A stretch of 64,000 bases of DNA from Mangifera indica. Taxonomy: Eukaryota; Streptophyta; Magnoliopsida; Sapindales; Anacardiaceae. The DNA lies in the NCBI RefSeq assembly GCF_011075055.1, contig NC_058154.1, forward strand, positions 7,757,620 through 7,821,619, read 5' to 3'. The notes beneath the pieces were generated by a model. The model did not search any database and was not told where the DNA came from. It saw only the letters and a list, made by a program, of their open reading frames with translations. Positions 48,484-61,100 of this stretch are shown in pieces. The position numbers and the translations under genes were made by a program. The number at the start of each line of letters is the position of its first letter. Position 1 is the first letter of the stretch.

Positions 48484-49820
48484 AGTCTACTATGATGAGA
48501 TATGAATTAAAATAAATAAAAAATGAACACAAGATTTTTAATTTGGTTTGACCCAATGATCAGAATATCTATATCCAAGGTGTAATATCTCCTACAGAGG
48601 ATGAATATACAAGAGATAGTATATGTATGTGTATCTCTATCTCTCTATCTGGTCTTTTATATATGTAAGCCTTAAAAGTAGAAGTTATAATCAAAGAGGA
48701 TAATAAGACGATTCCTAATTAAATATGATTATAAGGATTTATTCTTGTTTAAGAAGGAGAAAATAGTTTTTTCTAATTGTCACATAAGAGAATGGAAAAA
48801 TCTTTTTGAGAGATTCTTAATTAAAATATTCTCAAGTGGAGGTCTTCCTGTTACCTCGAATTGGAAAGTTTGCCCATATTTCTTATCATTAAGTGGAAAG
48901 GAGATATTCCTTGATTGTTGGTCTTTTGGTTGGTTGCTTGTCGTAAGTCCTTGTATATATCTCCTTGAAGAGATGCTTCTCAGGAAGACATACTATAGGT
49001 AGGAGAATACTATATAACAATTGAGCCCCTTAGTTCTTGAAGTGTTAGAAGGACTTTAAGAACTTCAATCACTATATTACAATATCTTTATGATAAGAGC
49101 ATCTTAGGTATAATGATGGCTCTATACGTTTTGAGTTATGTATTAATCTTGTTGTTTCACTTTTCACAAAATGTGATTGGATGTGCACTACATCACACGA
49201 TGGGTGACATGTGTTTATGGATTGCATTGAATGACTAAGAGTTGTCTCGTTTGTACCTCGTTTGGCTATAAAAGGAGAAAGTTCGACTTAGATCTCTCAC
49301 ACTTTAAACACTTCTTTTCTTGCTATATTTGTGGTCCTCTAATAATACTTTCTTCTATTTGTTGGTCAAAGGAATATCATAACCAACTAATAAGATGATG
49401 AGCAACTCAACTTTGAGAGTCATGTATCAAGCTTAAGGACCTCAAGCTCGAGACACGTTTAGTTTACTCAAGTTTGGCTCAAGCTCCACTTAAAGTTATA
49501 TTTTTACCATATAATATTCACATTATTACATTTTGATCTCATAACTAATATATTTATCAATTATCCATATATTTGGAGTACAAAATAAGATTTTAAGGGT
49601 GTAAGGGTAAAATTTTTAAATTATTTGAGGTTTATTGATATTTTACTCAAACCAAGTATTGAGCTAATCATCTTTAAGCTTGAACTCAACTTGGAAGGTA
49701 AACTTAAGTGGCTCAAGCTCGAGCTTGATCAACTTAGACCCTTAGGTGCACTAGTGGTTAACAAATGCTTAACATATATGATAGTGAGGTAAGAAGAGAT
49801 TTTATCCTTCTTCCAATACC
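48484..49820. other. Intergenic DNA with retroelement-like fragments
   Basis: Words such as GAACACAAGATTTTTAATTT (48527) recall plant LTR sequence. A CTCAAGCTCGAG-rich dispersed repeat occupies about 49430-49760. The frame 48745-49002 has no domain. No gene is called. Confidence 0.4.
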
Positions 49821-50400
49821 AAAATGTTGATAAAGTTTATTATCACCAACTAATGTACACAATTCAAAGTCTTGAGCCAAAAAGACCAAAGTAACAAAGT
49901 TAAGGATCCTCTAATAAACTTCAATATCCACTACAATATAAGATGAATCAAACACAAAGAAGATAAGAATAAAAGGGAAGTTTGAATGTGATTTGATCTG
50001 ATGGTAAAAAAACCTATGTCAATAGTGTGTTATTAATTGATGTTATAACACAAAATATCCTCTAAGTGAGAATAGTAGCATTGCCTCTTGTATGCCATCT
50101 TGCCTTTCTATTCTCTCTTTGTATTAGTCCTTATATTTATAGGACAACGAGAACAAATTACATACGAATAGCAATTTTTTAATATTTCTAACTCAAATAA
50201 GATTTTAATAGTTTATTTATATTCTAATTTAACTAAAATGGAATATATGCATTAAAAACATGATCTTAATCAATAAAGAAATGACAGTTTTCCCTTTAGA
50301 CATGGTGGAAGAGAAGAGGAAAATCACCTCATATATGTTGAGGAGAGTTACTCCTTTATAAACTCATTCTCACTACATCAGATCAAAGTTGAAGGTCAAG
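49809..50400 (-). repeat. Possible LTR relic with primer-site-like edge
   Basis: On the minus strand TTTATCAACA ends at 49825 and is followed by TTTTGGTATTGGAAG, similar to a retrotransposon tRNA-Met primer site (TGGTATCAGAGC-like). The other LTR edge and all coding regions were not found. Confidence 0.35.
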
Positions 50401-50606
50401 TTACTCTCCTTAATGATTAACAGATAAGAGATATGTTTAGTCGTAGTTGTTATAGTTAATTATTAATCATTATTATTTGAGCTGATTAGCATAAAATAAT
50501 ACTTATCATATAGATGAAAAATATTCTCATAAGGTAAACAAAAAGCTTAAAACGGTTAATATATAAATACAAATACAATACTTTAAATAAATTTCTTTTA
50601 ATAAAT

Positions 50607-50735
50607 TAACAGTAAAACTATATATATAAAACTTATGGATATAATTTTATACATAAATAATAATATATATATATATATAATATTAATATTATTTTATTTT
50701 TAATTTAAAATTATTTAATTATATAATCACGAACA
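50607..50735. mobile_element. Small AT-rich MITE family, partial copy at 50.6 kb
   Basis: Left half only: AGTAAAACTATATATATAAA, an AT run, then TTTTTAATTTAAAATTATTT. Confidence 0.5.
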
Positions 50736-50739
50736 ATTG

Positions 50740-51865
50740 GAACAACAAGGTTAATGTCATTTTTTAATGGGTTTGCCATGTCTTATTTGAGAAGGAATGT
50801 AGCTAGTTTGGAGCTTTGCTTTTAAGCAAAAACAGCCAGGATTGCAAATTGCTTAGACGTAAATACAAAATCTATCAAATCAATTGAGGTTTAAACAGAG
50901 GTTGGAATCTGACCCATTTCCATAAACAAACAATAATTGAACATTTATCGCAATCATGCTTCACTTATCGACAAATACCTTCTATCTTCAATTTGCACAT
51001 ATTTGGACGCCAAACTTTGCCATACCTTATTTTCAACCGACAGACTCTGCAAGAATGTCTGAAAACCACCATACTAAACCTATCAATTGATAATTACAAC
51101 TGACCAATTCTCATCATTTATATTAAGAAATATAATCTTTTCCAATCTGATCTGAGTTTTTTCAAGTTATGGTTGAGATAGATATACCAAGGGGATCAGA
51201 TTGGCTTATGACAGCTAGAATCCCTTTTTATTTGACATGATCTGTAGGGGTACAATCCACAATCCACAAAATTATGGAGAGTGTCAGAGGCCTTGAGGTA
51301 AGGTCTGTAGACTAACCTAACCCAACCCATTTAAAAAATATTAATTTGGTGAATTGCCCGCAAAAACACGAATGTCATCCCACGATGGTAGGGCTCAAGT
51401 GTGCCCGCTAGCCCTGGCCCGACACCACTGCCATCTCTAGGGTGAGATTTATGTTCTATTTCATGTGCCGCCAATTATACAACCAACAATATCATGAATT
51501 AACTGAGTTGTTCATTCGACAAGAATTGTATGGTGAACTCAAACAGAGTTGTTTCATGGGGGGCTACAACCCACCATGGATTGTATGAAGAGCTCCATTT
51601 GGGTTTCCTAAACTAACATTACTTGTGATTGCAAGTTTTGGCATAGGTGCTTTGGTCCGCATCAGAAGCACAACCCCCTTAGCTATATTAGACTGGAGTT
51701 CCTCGTCCAAAAGTAGCCAAAATGATCGTCATTGGCCAACCCCGGTAGTCTCTCTAGTATTTGTGGTTGAGGTTCTTGGGTGTTCTTGTGCTGAAAGAAA
51801 CAGGGTTGAATTGAGGAAACCTTAATTTGAGTTGGGTACAAAATGTCAAGTTATATTTGATGAGA
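50740..51865. other. Intergenic DNA, nothing firm
   Basis: A less AT-rich stretch (51230-51840) contains CCCGCTAGCCCTGGCCCGAC and the frame 51625-51825, but no domain is recognised. It may be a decayed repeat. Confidence 0.4.
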
Positions 51866-51869
51866 GATA

Positions 51870-52143
51870 ATAAAAAAATATTAATATATTATTTTATTTA
51901 AATATTTTTTGTATAATTATTTAAAAAAATTTTATATGTTATTTGTTAAATTAATTGAAAATAAAATTATTTTTGTTCTAAAAAATTGATAAATAAATTA
52001 TAATAAACTTAAGATCAGGTAATATTTTAATGTCAAAGATAGATGTGGTAATAATATTACTCTTATATTATCTTTCACCTTTTATTAAGTATTAAAAAAT
52101 ATATTACGAGAGTAATTTTTATCTATTCAACCAAACGCACCCT
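51870..52143. mobile_element. Tourist-like MITE, decayed copy
   Basis: Shares the right two-thirds of the 16457 element: TAAATATTTTTTGTATAATT, AATTGAAAATAAAATTATTT, GTGGTAATAATATTACTC and the terminus CAACCAAACGCACCC. The left terminus is lost or unrecognisable. Confidence 0.6.
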
Positions 52144-52179
52144 TGCAATAACTAAATTGCCTACATCGTCAACCTTTAG

Positions 52180-52360
52180 TATGAATAAAATTATATACAC
52201 AAATAAATTGTATAATATTTTATGTATAATATGAGGTGGTAGAGTATGATTGGGTGATGTGGTTGTTTATTTTTTTTTTCTCACTTTAAAATCATTCAAT
52301 CAGATACTAACCCATCAGATTATACATGAAAGATCATATAATTTATTTATATATATAGTA
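52180..52360. mobile_element. Small AT-rich MITE family, copy at 52.2 kb
   Basis: Begins AATAAAATTATATACACAAA, has a GATTGGGTGATGTGGTTG / AAAATCATTCAATCAGATAC pair and ends ATATATATAGTATTACTC. Confidence 0.65.
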
Positions 52361-52619
52361 TTACTCAATCTCAACCAACCAGCAAACTAGCAACTCAGTT
52401 AATGTGGCAGCAACCAAAGTGCAGGCTGGATGATTAAGGCACTGCATCTTTTATACCCAAATTGTTGCAAAACTTTCAAACCTGAAGAATTAAGCCCACC
52501 TGCAAGTATGGTCCATGCTTTTTTATCCTTGCAGAAAATGTGAATAGGTACTGTTAATAGAATAAATAATATTATGAGAAAAAAATAATACGAGAATTCA
52601 TATTTGTGGGTATGCATAA

Positions 52620-53530
52620 AATGGTTTATACCCTAAAATAGGACCAAACTATTTGAGATGCAGCATTCAGTTTGGTTTGGATTAAAATACGGTTTGCTTT
52701 GGGTAGAAAAATTTTCATACAAAAGGTTTGGTTTAAATTGCGGTTTGGAATGTTTTCAAACTTGATAGATCCATATACCTCTTTTTTCTAATATATATAT
52801 ACATATACGTGTTTTTATTTCAAATGGAACATATTCTACACATTTGATATAAATTGTATTGTATTATAACAGTATTATGCGTACCTATTTTAAATACATA
52901 AATAGGTATACACTTGTATGTGTTATTATGTGATTATGTGATATTTTATTCTTAATTCAAAATCATCCAATCACATGATAACACATATTAAATGTGTTTC
53001 TATTTGCTCATATTAAACATATAAATGTTTCTCCAGCAATATTTTTTCTAATTGATTTATATATAAGAAGTCTTTGTATAGAAGCCTATAAACTATGTTT
53101 ACAAAAATTGAAGCACCACAATTTTCTGTTCCTACCTAACCCTACTTTTAATACATGAACATGACAGCAAAATATAAGGTAAGGTTATTGTTATCAAAGA
53201 AAAGGAAAGGTATATGTTCTTTCTTAATTAACAACACCAAGTTTGAGATAGGATTGACATTAATGATAATCCAAATTCAAAGAAGCCTTATAGATATATA
53301 GAGAAATAAAAAATTGAAAATATAATTAATTACACATCCTTTGTTGATAATATTGTATTTTATTTTATAAACACAAACCATAAACTAAATTAGCCCAAAC
53401 CGTAATTTTTCAATTCAATTTGATTTGTTTTGAAATACAAAATAATTTGATTCTATTTGAAATTTTGTCAAATTGGTTTCTCCATTTGGTTTAAAAATTT
53501 TCTAAACTAAACCAAATTAGATTGTATATA
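52620..53530. mobile_element. hAT-like MITE relic with nested small MITE
   Basis: The outer parts (52670-52770 and 53380-53520) carry the GGTTTGGTTTAAATTGCGGT and AAACCGTAATTTTTCAATTC words of the element at 30507-31362. A small AT-rich MITE (about 52866-53045, with AACAGTATTATGCGTACC left end) lies inside. Termini are not resolved. Confidence 0.45.
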
Positions 53531-53570
53531 CAACATAATAATATTCCTCCCCTTTTTCAGTCTTTTCACC

Positions 53571-53990
53571 CTTTTAAAAAGTAATGTTTTATTACCAAAA
53601 TTAAAAAATTACCTTAAAGATAGATTATCAAGTATAAATGATTACTATATTTGATAAAATTTTATAGTTATAAATAATTATTATGTTTGGTTAGAGGTGA
53701 TAAAAGAATACCACTATATTATTTTACTTAAATATTCTTAGATATAATTATTTTATATTATTTGTTATATTAATTGAAAATAAAAATTAATAAATAAAAA
53801 TATAGTTATAATAAAATCAAGATTACTTTGATAAACTTTTAATACTTAAGATGAAGATGGTTATTAGATTACTACATATATTATCTGTCACATCACTGTT
53901 GATAATAAAATATTATCGTATAAAATATATAAAATAATATAAATAATAAAAAATAAATTATCAAGAACCAAACACCTATAAGTAAAGCAT
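53571..53990. mobile_element. Tourist-like MITE, decayed copy
   Basis: Follows the 16457 element throughout (AATGTTTTATTACCAAAATT, AATAATTATTATGTTTGGTT, CAAGATTACTTTGATAA) and ends near AACCAAACACCTATAA. The left terminus is missing. Confidence 0.7.
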
Positions 53991-54174
53991 TTACATAGGC
54001 CCAAAAAAACTAAATATTGCTTTCATAAGGTTCCCAGGGCCACTCTCATTGACACCTAGAAATTTCAAATATTTCACTCTTTCTTTGAGGGGGAAGTTCA
54101 GTTATTCTGCCTCATCCTACCACTAAAATCTTTTAGTTTATTTGCCTAGTACAAATATTTGATGATAATGATTT

Positions 54175-54660
54175 TAAGGGGGCGTTTTATTTGTGTAATA
54201 TTTTATTATCAAAACAGAAAGATTATCTTGAAAATAGATTACTTAGAAGATTACTGGATATAAATGATTACTATGTTTGATAAAATTTGATAGGTATAAA
54301 TAATTATTATATTTGGTTAAAGGTAATAAAAGATTACTAATAAATTATTTTACTTAAATGCCCTTGAATATAATTATTTTTAAATATTTTTTATATTATT
54401 TATCATATTAATTAAAAATAAATTTATTTGTCTAAAAAAATTAATAAATAATAATATAATTATAATAAAATCAAGATTACTTTGATAATCTTTAAATGCC
54501 TATGGTGAATGTGGTAATCAGATTACTACCTATATTACCTCTCATGTCAGCATTGGTAATAAAAAATTACTGTAATATTTTATTACTGACAAACTAAATA
54601 AGGAAATAAAATATAAATTACCAAGGTAATTTTCAAAAATTAGAACCAAACGGCCCCTAA
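54175..54660. mobile_element. Tourist-like MITE, complete copy
   Basis: A 480-bp element at 54178-54657 with ends GGGGGCGTTTTATTTG and GAACCAAACGGCCCC and TAA on both sides. It is nearly colinear with the 16457 copy; the left terminus is slightly eroded. Confidence 0.88.
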
Positions 54661-56260
54661 GGGTTAACAAAATTGGTAAATACTAAAATTTTTTAAAAAA
54701 AAAATCTAGATTTGACCAATCTAGACAGAGTTTTGATTAACAAAAAAATAAATATTTGATAACAATAATATAAATATCATTAAAGTCAAACTTCATTTAG
54801 CAAAAGATGACGCCTAGTTACTAAAGTGCTTGTTTTTACACACATTAGAAGAGAGAGAAAAAAGATAAAATTATTGCCCCTTAAGGGTTAATTTGAATAC
54901 AATAGAGAAAGTTTCATATATAATAAGGTATGAGTTCAGATTTATTATGGTAATAGGACTGATCATTGAAATCAAAGTTTTATTTGTCCGATATAATTGA
55001 GTCAAATATGACTCAAGTGAGATTCTTCATTAAAAAAATAAGATTGCAATGAATTAATCTCTGTCGCGGGACGTACATAACGGGTTTCATGGTAAGCAAG
55101 AAAAGATGCATTGTAGAATCCCTTTCAAATTTTGTCAAAGAGACAGATCCTGTTGGCTTTCCATCCATAAGTACCTGTTGAATCCTTTTTAAGGCAACCT
55201 TCTGCTTCTTCCTAGGGTGGAAAATGTAGCAACATATTCAAAAGAGAGACAAAATGATACTTTCAAGAGTAAGTAAGACTATTAGAAAATAATGACAATC
55301 ATGAACCTTTTTCCCTTCCCTATTTTGAGCTTCTCCATTCTCTTCTCAATTTGCGATTCTTGCTAGAGATACAATTTAGTTATATAAGCTTTTCTTATAC
55401 AATTATACAAACCAATATTTTAAAACATGAATTGGATAGGTCGGTGTGCCTAGGAGCCAATACCAAATTTAATCTAATGAATGGTTAAATTCTAGTTTAG
55501 TTATTGGATTAGATTGATTTGAGATTTGAGACTCAATCTGTACGAACAATGTCAAACCCTAGTTTTATCATTGAATCAATATAATATAATAGTTATAGAT
55601 TTAGTTTGAATATTTATTAGAATTTTAAAAATTTATTATTTTATAGTAATATTATCAATCTAACCTGATTAGAAAACTCGTGTACTAACCTTTTGAACAG
55701 ATCAATGTCTGATTTAAGTTTTAAAACTTTGATATAGCTTTGAAGACGTGATAAATACACCTTTGTCACAATGATAAACAAAAGTCCCAATTATTTTAAT
55801 TTTCACGTAAATTATTAGATTATCACACATCAATTTATGATGTAAAATCCAATAAAACAAACCTATGAAAATCTCTAAGCATATCATATCGAATAACTCA
55901 ACCATCTTTCCAACAAATAAAAGAACCAATTATATAAATCTCCATTATTGACACATTTGGATTGAAATAAAGTTAACAGCAAAAAGGTGAAGCATGTATT
56001 TGTTAAATGAAATAAAGTGAAGAAAAGAGAGATGATGCCTCTCCTTTTCAATCACTTCCACCGCTCCACGTACACCCACAATTGTTGGAATCATAACAAA
56101 ACAAAACAAAACAAAACAAAGCCTTGAAAAAAAGAAAGCTAAAGAGTAAATTGTGCAAGTTAAAATGACCTCTCAATGGGTTTAGTTCTTTGTATAATCT
56201 TCTATTCTTTGTCGTGATTTCAATATGCCAAGTTGCCAACCCCACCTGCTATTAGCGATG
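54661..56260. other. AT-rich intergenic DNA
   Basis: No gene recognised. A (CAAAA)n run sits at about 56095-56120. Frames at 55714-55929 and 56048-56245 have no domain. Confidence 0.45.
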
Positions 56261-56264
56261 ACCG

Positions 56265-56530
56265 ATGGAAAGGACTATTTTACACCCAAGGTTTAGTGAA
56301 AGGACCAATCCCCATCTTAATTTTAAAAAATTTAAATATCTACTTTCTTTTCTGTTAAAATTCACTATGAGTGTTTAGTTTTTTTAATATTTTTAATTAA
56401 ATAATATTTTTATTCTTATTTTTAATAATAAATTTTAACATATGATAGGTATTTAAGTTTTTTAAAATTAATGGGTGAAAATTTATTTTTAATAATGAAT
56501 GTTGTACCATTAAAATACATGTAATTCAGT
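56265..56530. mobile_element. Possible small inverted-repeat element
   Basis: ATTTTACACCCAAGG...TTAATTTTAAAAAATTTAAA on the left faces TTTTTTAAAATTAATGGGTG on the right, a partial inverted repeat around an AT-rich middle. It resembles arms of the GGCC-type fold-back family, but no clean termini or target duplication were found. Confidence 0.4.
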
Positions 56531-56944
56531 CCCATCTCACATGAGGTACTACTTCAGTATGAAAATGACAATGATTATTTTCTTATGGGACTTTAATGAA
56601 GTGATAATTTTTCACTTTTTCAGTTTGAAATTTATATTTATTTATTATCTATTTTTGTCAATAAAAAATTATTATGTGAAAAGATAAAAATGTCATTTTG
56701 CATAAACCAAAAAAAATGGCAATGTAAAAGTAACAGTCATTTGAACCTTTCCAAATTGTCTTCAAAATCCCACTCTCTTTGAAATCTCTAAATTGTTGTC
56801 GAAATCCATTAATGTAACTTCTCTCAATCACAACAATGTCAAACCTAACACCTTTGACAACTTCCAAATTCTCTTGAATGAAGTCAAGAAACACACAAGG
56901 GAAAGTTTGTAATTGACAAAAGTGAAAATCCATTAGTAGTGGTT

Positions 56945-57190
56945 AGGGTGATGGTTGTTGCCAATTTGTTACATTAGCTACCCTTGAACCTATTGATCAG
57001 TCGAAGCTATTGAGGAAACTAGAGAGTGACATTAATGCAACTTTGGTTGAGAGGAAAGCCTTGAGAGAGTTGGGACAATGAGGCTTGCCTAATGTTAGTA
57101 ATGAAGACAACCCTAAGAAGTATCCCAAATGGTTTTAGTATCCAAAGCCTTGATATCAAACTTGAACTCGCCCTTACTTTACCTGAGATT
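56945..57190 (+). pseudogene. Broken coding fragment, family not recognised
   Basis: One plus-strand frame reads TLATLEPIDQSKLLRKLESD, then INATLVERKALRELGQ, a TGA, GLPNVSNEDNPKKYPKWF, a TAG, YPKP and a TGA. The protein-like composition and the even K/E/L pattern look like a real former coding exon. All three stops sit where a tryptophan codon with one G-to-A change would fit. I do not recognise the parent family. No upstream exon is visible. Confidence 0.5.
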
Positions 57191-57194
57191 TTAA

Positions 57195-57640
57195 AAAATT
57201 AATCTGTTTGTGACCAATTGCAAGAAGATGGTTGGCAAGATTAATCAACCAACCTTAATGGGCATTAACAATGTGGCTATAGATGAAACAAATAATAAAT
57301 GAAATGATTTGTTACTATTATTTGGTTATTTTATATTTAATTTAAAATTAAATTATTATTATGTATAAATTAATAATAATACAAGACATTTAGTTGAAAG
57401 GATAAAAAATTATTCTAATAATCTATTTTTTAATATTTATATTATATTATTTAATTTATAAATAATAAAATATTTTAATAATTTTTTATTATTAATGTAT
57501 ATAACATGTAATATAAAAAATACTTTAATAATAAATATTAAAAAATTATTAAAATAATTAAATTAAATATAATAACTATTTATATTAAATTTTATTTATA
57601 TCCCATCGAACGTGTTAGCGGAAAAATGGATGAGCTTCAA
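57195..57640. other. AT-rich intergenic DNA upstream of PAT1
   Basis: A/T-only words with inverted TTATTATTAAT/ATTAATAATAA pairs. Nothing else. Confidence 0.45.
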
Positions 57641-58136
57641 TCTGACTGTCTTCTCTTACCACCTCCAGTCTGTAAAACCAGCTCTATAATGATAATATAT
57701 TAATAAAATAAATTTAATCACCATCGTTGTCTCTTGTCTAGGGCTCTTCTCTGTCTCCTTCACTCTCCTCTGGGGACTCTCTTGTTCTATTATTTTGAGG
57801 CAAATTAGCAATTTTAAATTCCAAAACTGAACTTCAAATCCACTCCCTCTTTCTTTCTCTTACCATGTCTCACTGTACATAATTAACAGTGCAAATCTTC
57901 CTCGTCAAAACCCTAGATTTTAGATTTTTCACTGTCAAGGGTTTATGGATTTTTCCGATTTTGTTATTCTAGTTTAAAATTCGGTTAATTTTATCCTTTG
58001 GGTTTCCATTTTTTCTTTATTTTTTTTGTTCTAGATTCAGTTTCGCAGTTGTGTTGGTTAGGGTTTTGGTACCATTGTTAGCTGGTTTCTGTATCCTTTT
58101 GGTTGGTGGGTAAGTGTGGATGTAGCTAGATTAGAT
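57641..58136 (+). promoter_or_regulatory. PAT1 promoter and leader with telo-box
   Basis: AAACCCTAGA occurs at 57908-57917, and a reversed copy (TTAGGGTTTTGG) near 58058. CT-rich stretches (57725-57860) are typical of plant core promoters and leaders. A leader intron may lie before the ATG, but its edges are not certain. Confidence 0.45.
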
Positions 58137-61100
58137 ATGGAAGGGCTCGATACCGGGAGTGGTAGTGTGAAATCCCTCGGAGATAACTCTGCAGGTTCGG
58201 TTACTTGAAGTGTATTTAGGTTTTAAAATTGAAATTTAAAGGTTTTTGTTTTGTTTGGTTGGATGAAAATTAAACGAATCTGGTGTTTTTCTGATGTACA
58301 GATGCGGTATTTGATGCATCGCAATATGCATTCTTTGGTAAAGATGTGGTGGAAGAAGTTGAATTAGGTGGATTAGATGATGAAGATGATAGTAGTATGA
58401 GTGCACCACGATTTGATGAAGAAGAGTTTCTTTTTGATAAAGAAGAGGTTAAATTTTCTTCTTTTATTTTAATCAAATCTTTTTCGAGGTCTTAAATGTC
58501 TCTTGATGTGTAGCTGCATTATCTTTTGAAGATGTTGTATCAATAGATCGTGAAATAGCTTTGTGTTTGGATTTGGTTATATCGGGAACATGGGCGAGAA
58601 TGTTCTTTCTTGGGACTTTAGTTAAAGTCATTGAAATTTGGTCTTAAGTTTTGATTTCTGTTATTGGAACCTTTCCTCTCTTATCTGAAGAGATTTTAGG
58701 AGGGTTTTTTTTTTTTTTTTTTCAGTTGGGTGAAATGGGTTGAAGTAATGCTATGATTTTTTATATGCTTTTGGGGTTGGTTAAACTATTTAGAGTGAAG
58801 ACACGTTAGAAAATTTGCTGAATTGAATTAATTTCTTCCTTTATATGGTCCTGGCTTATAATGGAAAAGTTGCCATTGCGGAGGTTTCTGAAATGAATAA
58901 GGATATGTGCATTTAGGATAGTAATGAGTATATTACTTTCAAGAAAATAAATCTCTGTCCTTTTTTTAGTAAAGCTTTTGAAATACTTAGAGTTGTTGTT
59001 GAAAATGTTACTAATTTGATTGTGAGTATTTACTTCTAAAGTTTGTGCTGCAGCAGCTAATTGCCCATTTTATAATTGCAGGGTGAGGTTTTAAGATCTC
59101 TGTCTGATATTGACGATCTTGCTAGCACATTTTCGAAGGTTAGTTCACCATGCACCAGTTGCATTTTTGGTTGACAAGGGGATAAACAATGATATTTTGT
59201 TTCATTTTTGAGATCAATTTATATTGCTGGAGCACAGTAATATAGTTGCTTTATGAAAATGGCCCTTCTGTTTTGAGTTTCCTTCTCTCCACCAAGCAAT
59301 TCTTTCCTCAATTTGAATTGGCTTTTTTTTTTCTTAACGCCTATCATCAATCGCCATTAGTGAAAGCTCGTTTGTCAGTCTATTTTGTTATGTATGTGGT
59401 TTTTGGGGAAAAAATTACAAGACTCATTTCTATGGTTGATGGGATGATCTTATTTTTGTTTTAATGTATATACTAAAGAAACTGAAGTGATATATTTAAT
59501 TTGAATTATTAGACTAGATGGAATTTCCCCTTCTTAAATGTGTAAGGATTTTCTGAGAAAATGGTGTACTTTTCTGTAGAAGGAAATTGGATTTGATGAC
59601 ATGCATCAAAAGAGTAAACTTTCTCTATTCACTAACATTCATTTTTAGCTGTTTTTCTAATTGTGGCCCCTTCCTATTTTCATACATCAGTGAGTAATTG
59701 ATCAAGGCACTATATCATCATTCAAAATTTCCTGATATAAAAAATTATAATAGAGTTGTCTTGTATATTCAAACTTGCTTGTTTTGATGCAGCTTAACAC
59801 AGTTGTTACCGGACCAAGAATTCCTGGAGTAATTGGTGATTGGGGATCCAAAGAAAGTGAGTACAACTATCGCATGTCTTATTCATATAAATTTTTAAAC
59901 AAGTTGAACCCTTTGTTAAGCTCACTGTATATACAGATTCAATTCTTTTTTTTTTTAAATTTATAAATTATGGTCAATAATACTTCAGTATATGAAATAG
60001 TGTGCCATGATGAGAAATTGCTACTAGTCTTGAGAAAATTTTTATTGTGGTGAGTGTAATGCAACTTTGGGTTAAATCAAATTTCACATGAATATATTTC
60101 TCTCATATCAAGAATAAAAATAAACTTTTTTTCAACCTTTTTTTTTTGCTTTGTTTTAGTGTTTTGGCCTTGAAACATTCTATCTTCGTGGCTTCCAAAA
60201 CTAGATTTGATTGTTCATGTCATCGGGTTGTGTTTGTGACATGTTAGTTTGGATTTTGGATCAAAGACCCTTAAGCGCAACCGGACCTGAATTAGAATCA
60301 CATTGAAAAATTTTAATCTTAACCCAACATGAACTATGTTCTGGTTGACGTGATACAATCTAAATCGATTAAAATTGTTTACTATTTCCACTTTCCTAAG
60401 TGTTTTTAACATTTTAATTTCTTCACCAAATTACAACAACCTATTATTAAGAAAACACGTAACATAATATTTTGTCTTGTTTACAAATTGCCTAAAAAAT
60501 TATATACCAAGACCTTTAAAACACATTAATAATTTTAATTACCAAATCTCATTCTCACTATTGAAAAATAAGATAAATGTTTAGATAAAAATGAAGAATA
60601 AATCGTAGTAATTACAATTATATGAAAATACAACTCTGTGCATTATGTAAGGATTTCAATAGCTGTTGATAGTTGTTTTTCAACATTTATTTAATTTGCT
60701 CCTAACAAATTTTACTATTATAACATTTTTCTAAACATTGGAGTCAACCTTAGAACGACTCGATTTAGTTTTGGATCGTGGTGGGTTGACTTGAATTAAA
60801 GTTAGTGTAAAAGAAATTCAATGCTAACCCAATTTTTTTCTTGTTGGGTTAATGGGTCATGTTGAAAATTGTCAAACTCTATCCAAAACATGTAGTCTCC
60901 TTGAGCAAACTACTTTATTGATATTCAATATTCAAAGTTTACTTGACTGAGAGTTTGTTTGACATTAAACCAGATTTTGCAAACTGTCAATCAGTGGTAA
61001 GTCAAATTTCTGAGGTAGCTATGCTTTTTGGGTAAGCCATGTTATATTTGTTTATCATTTTTATAGCATATATTCTGGTCACAGGGATGTTGGTTCATTT

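Noticed and set aside
49230..49330. TATAAAAGG box followed by a pyrimidine-rich stretch, promoter-like
   Set aside because: No coding region follows within several hundred bases; likely retroelement debris.
56658..56933. 91-codon minus-strand frame resembling a methyltransferase-like string
   Set aside because: No methyltransferase motif I is present and it opposes a decayed plus-strand fragment; similarity impression too weak.
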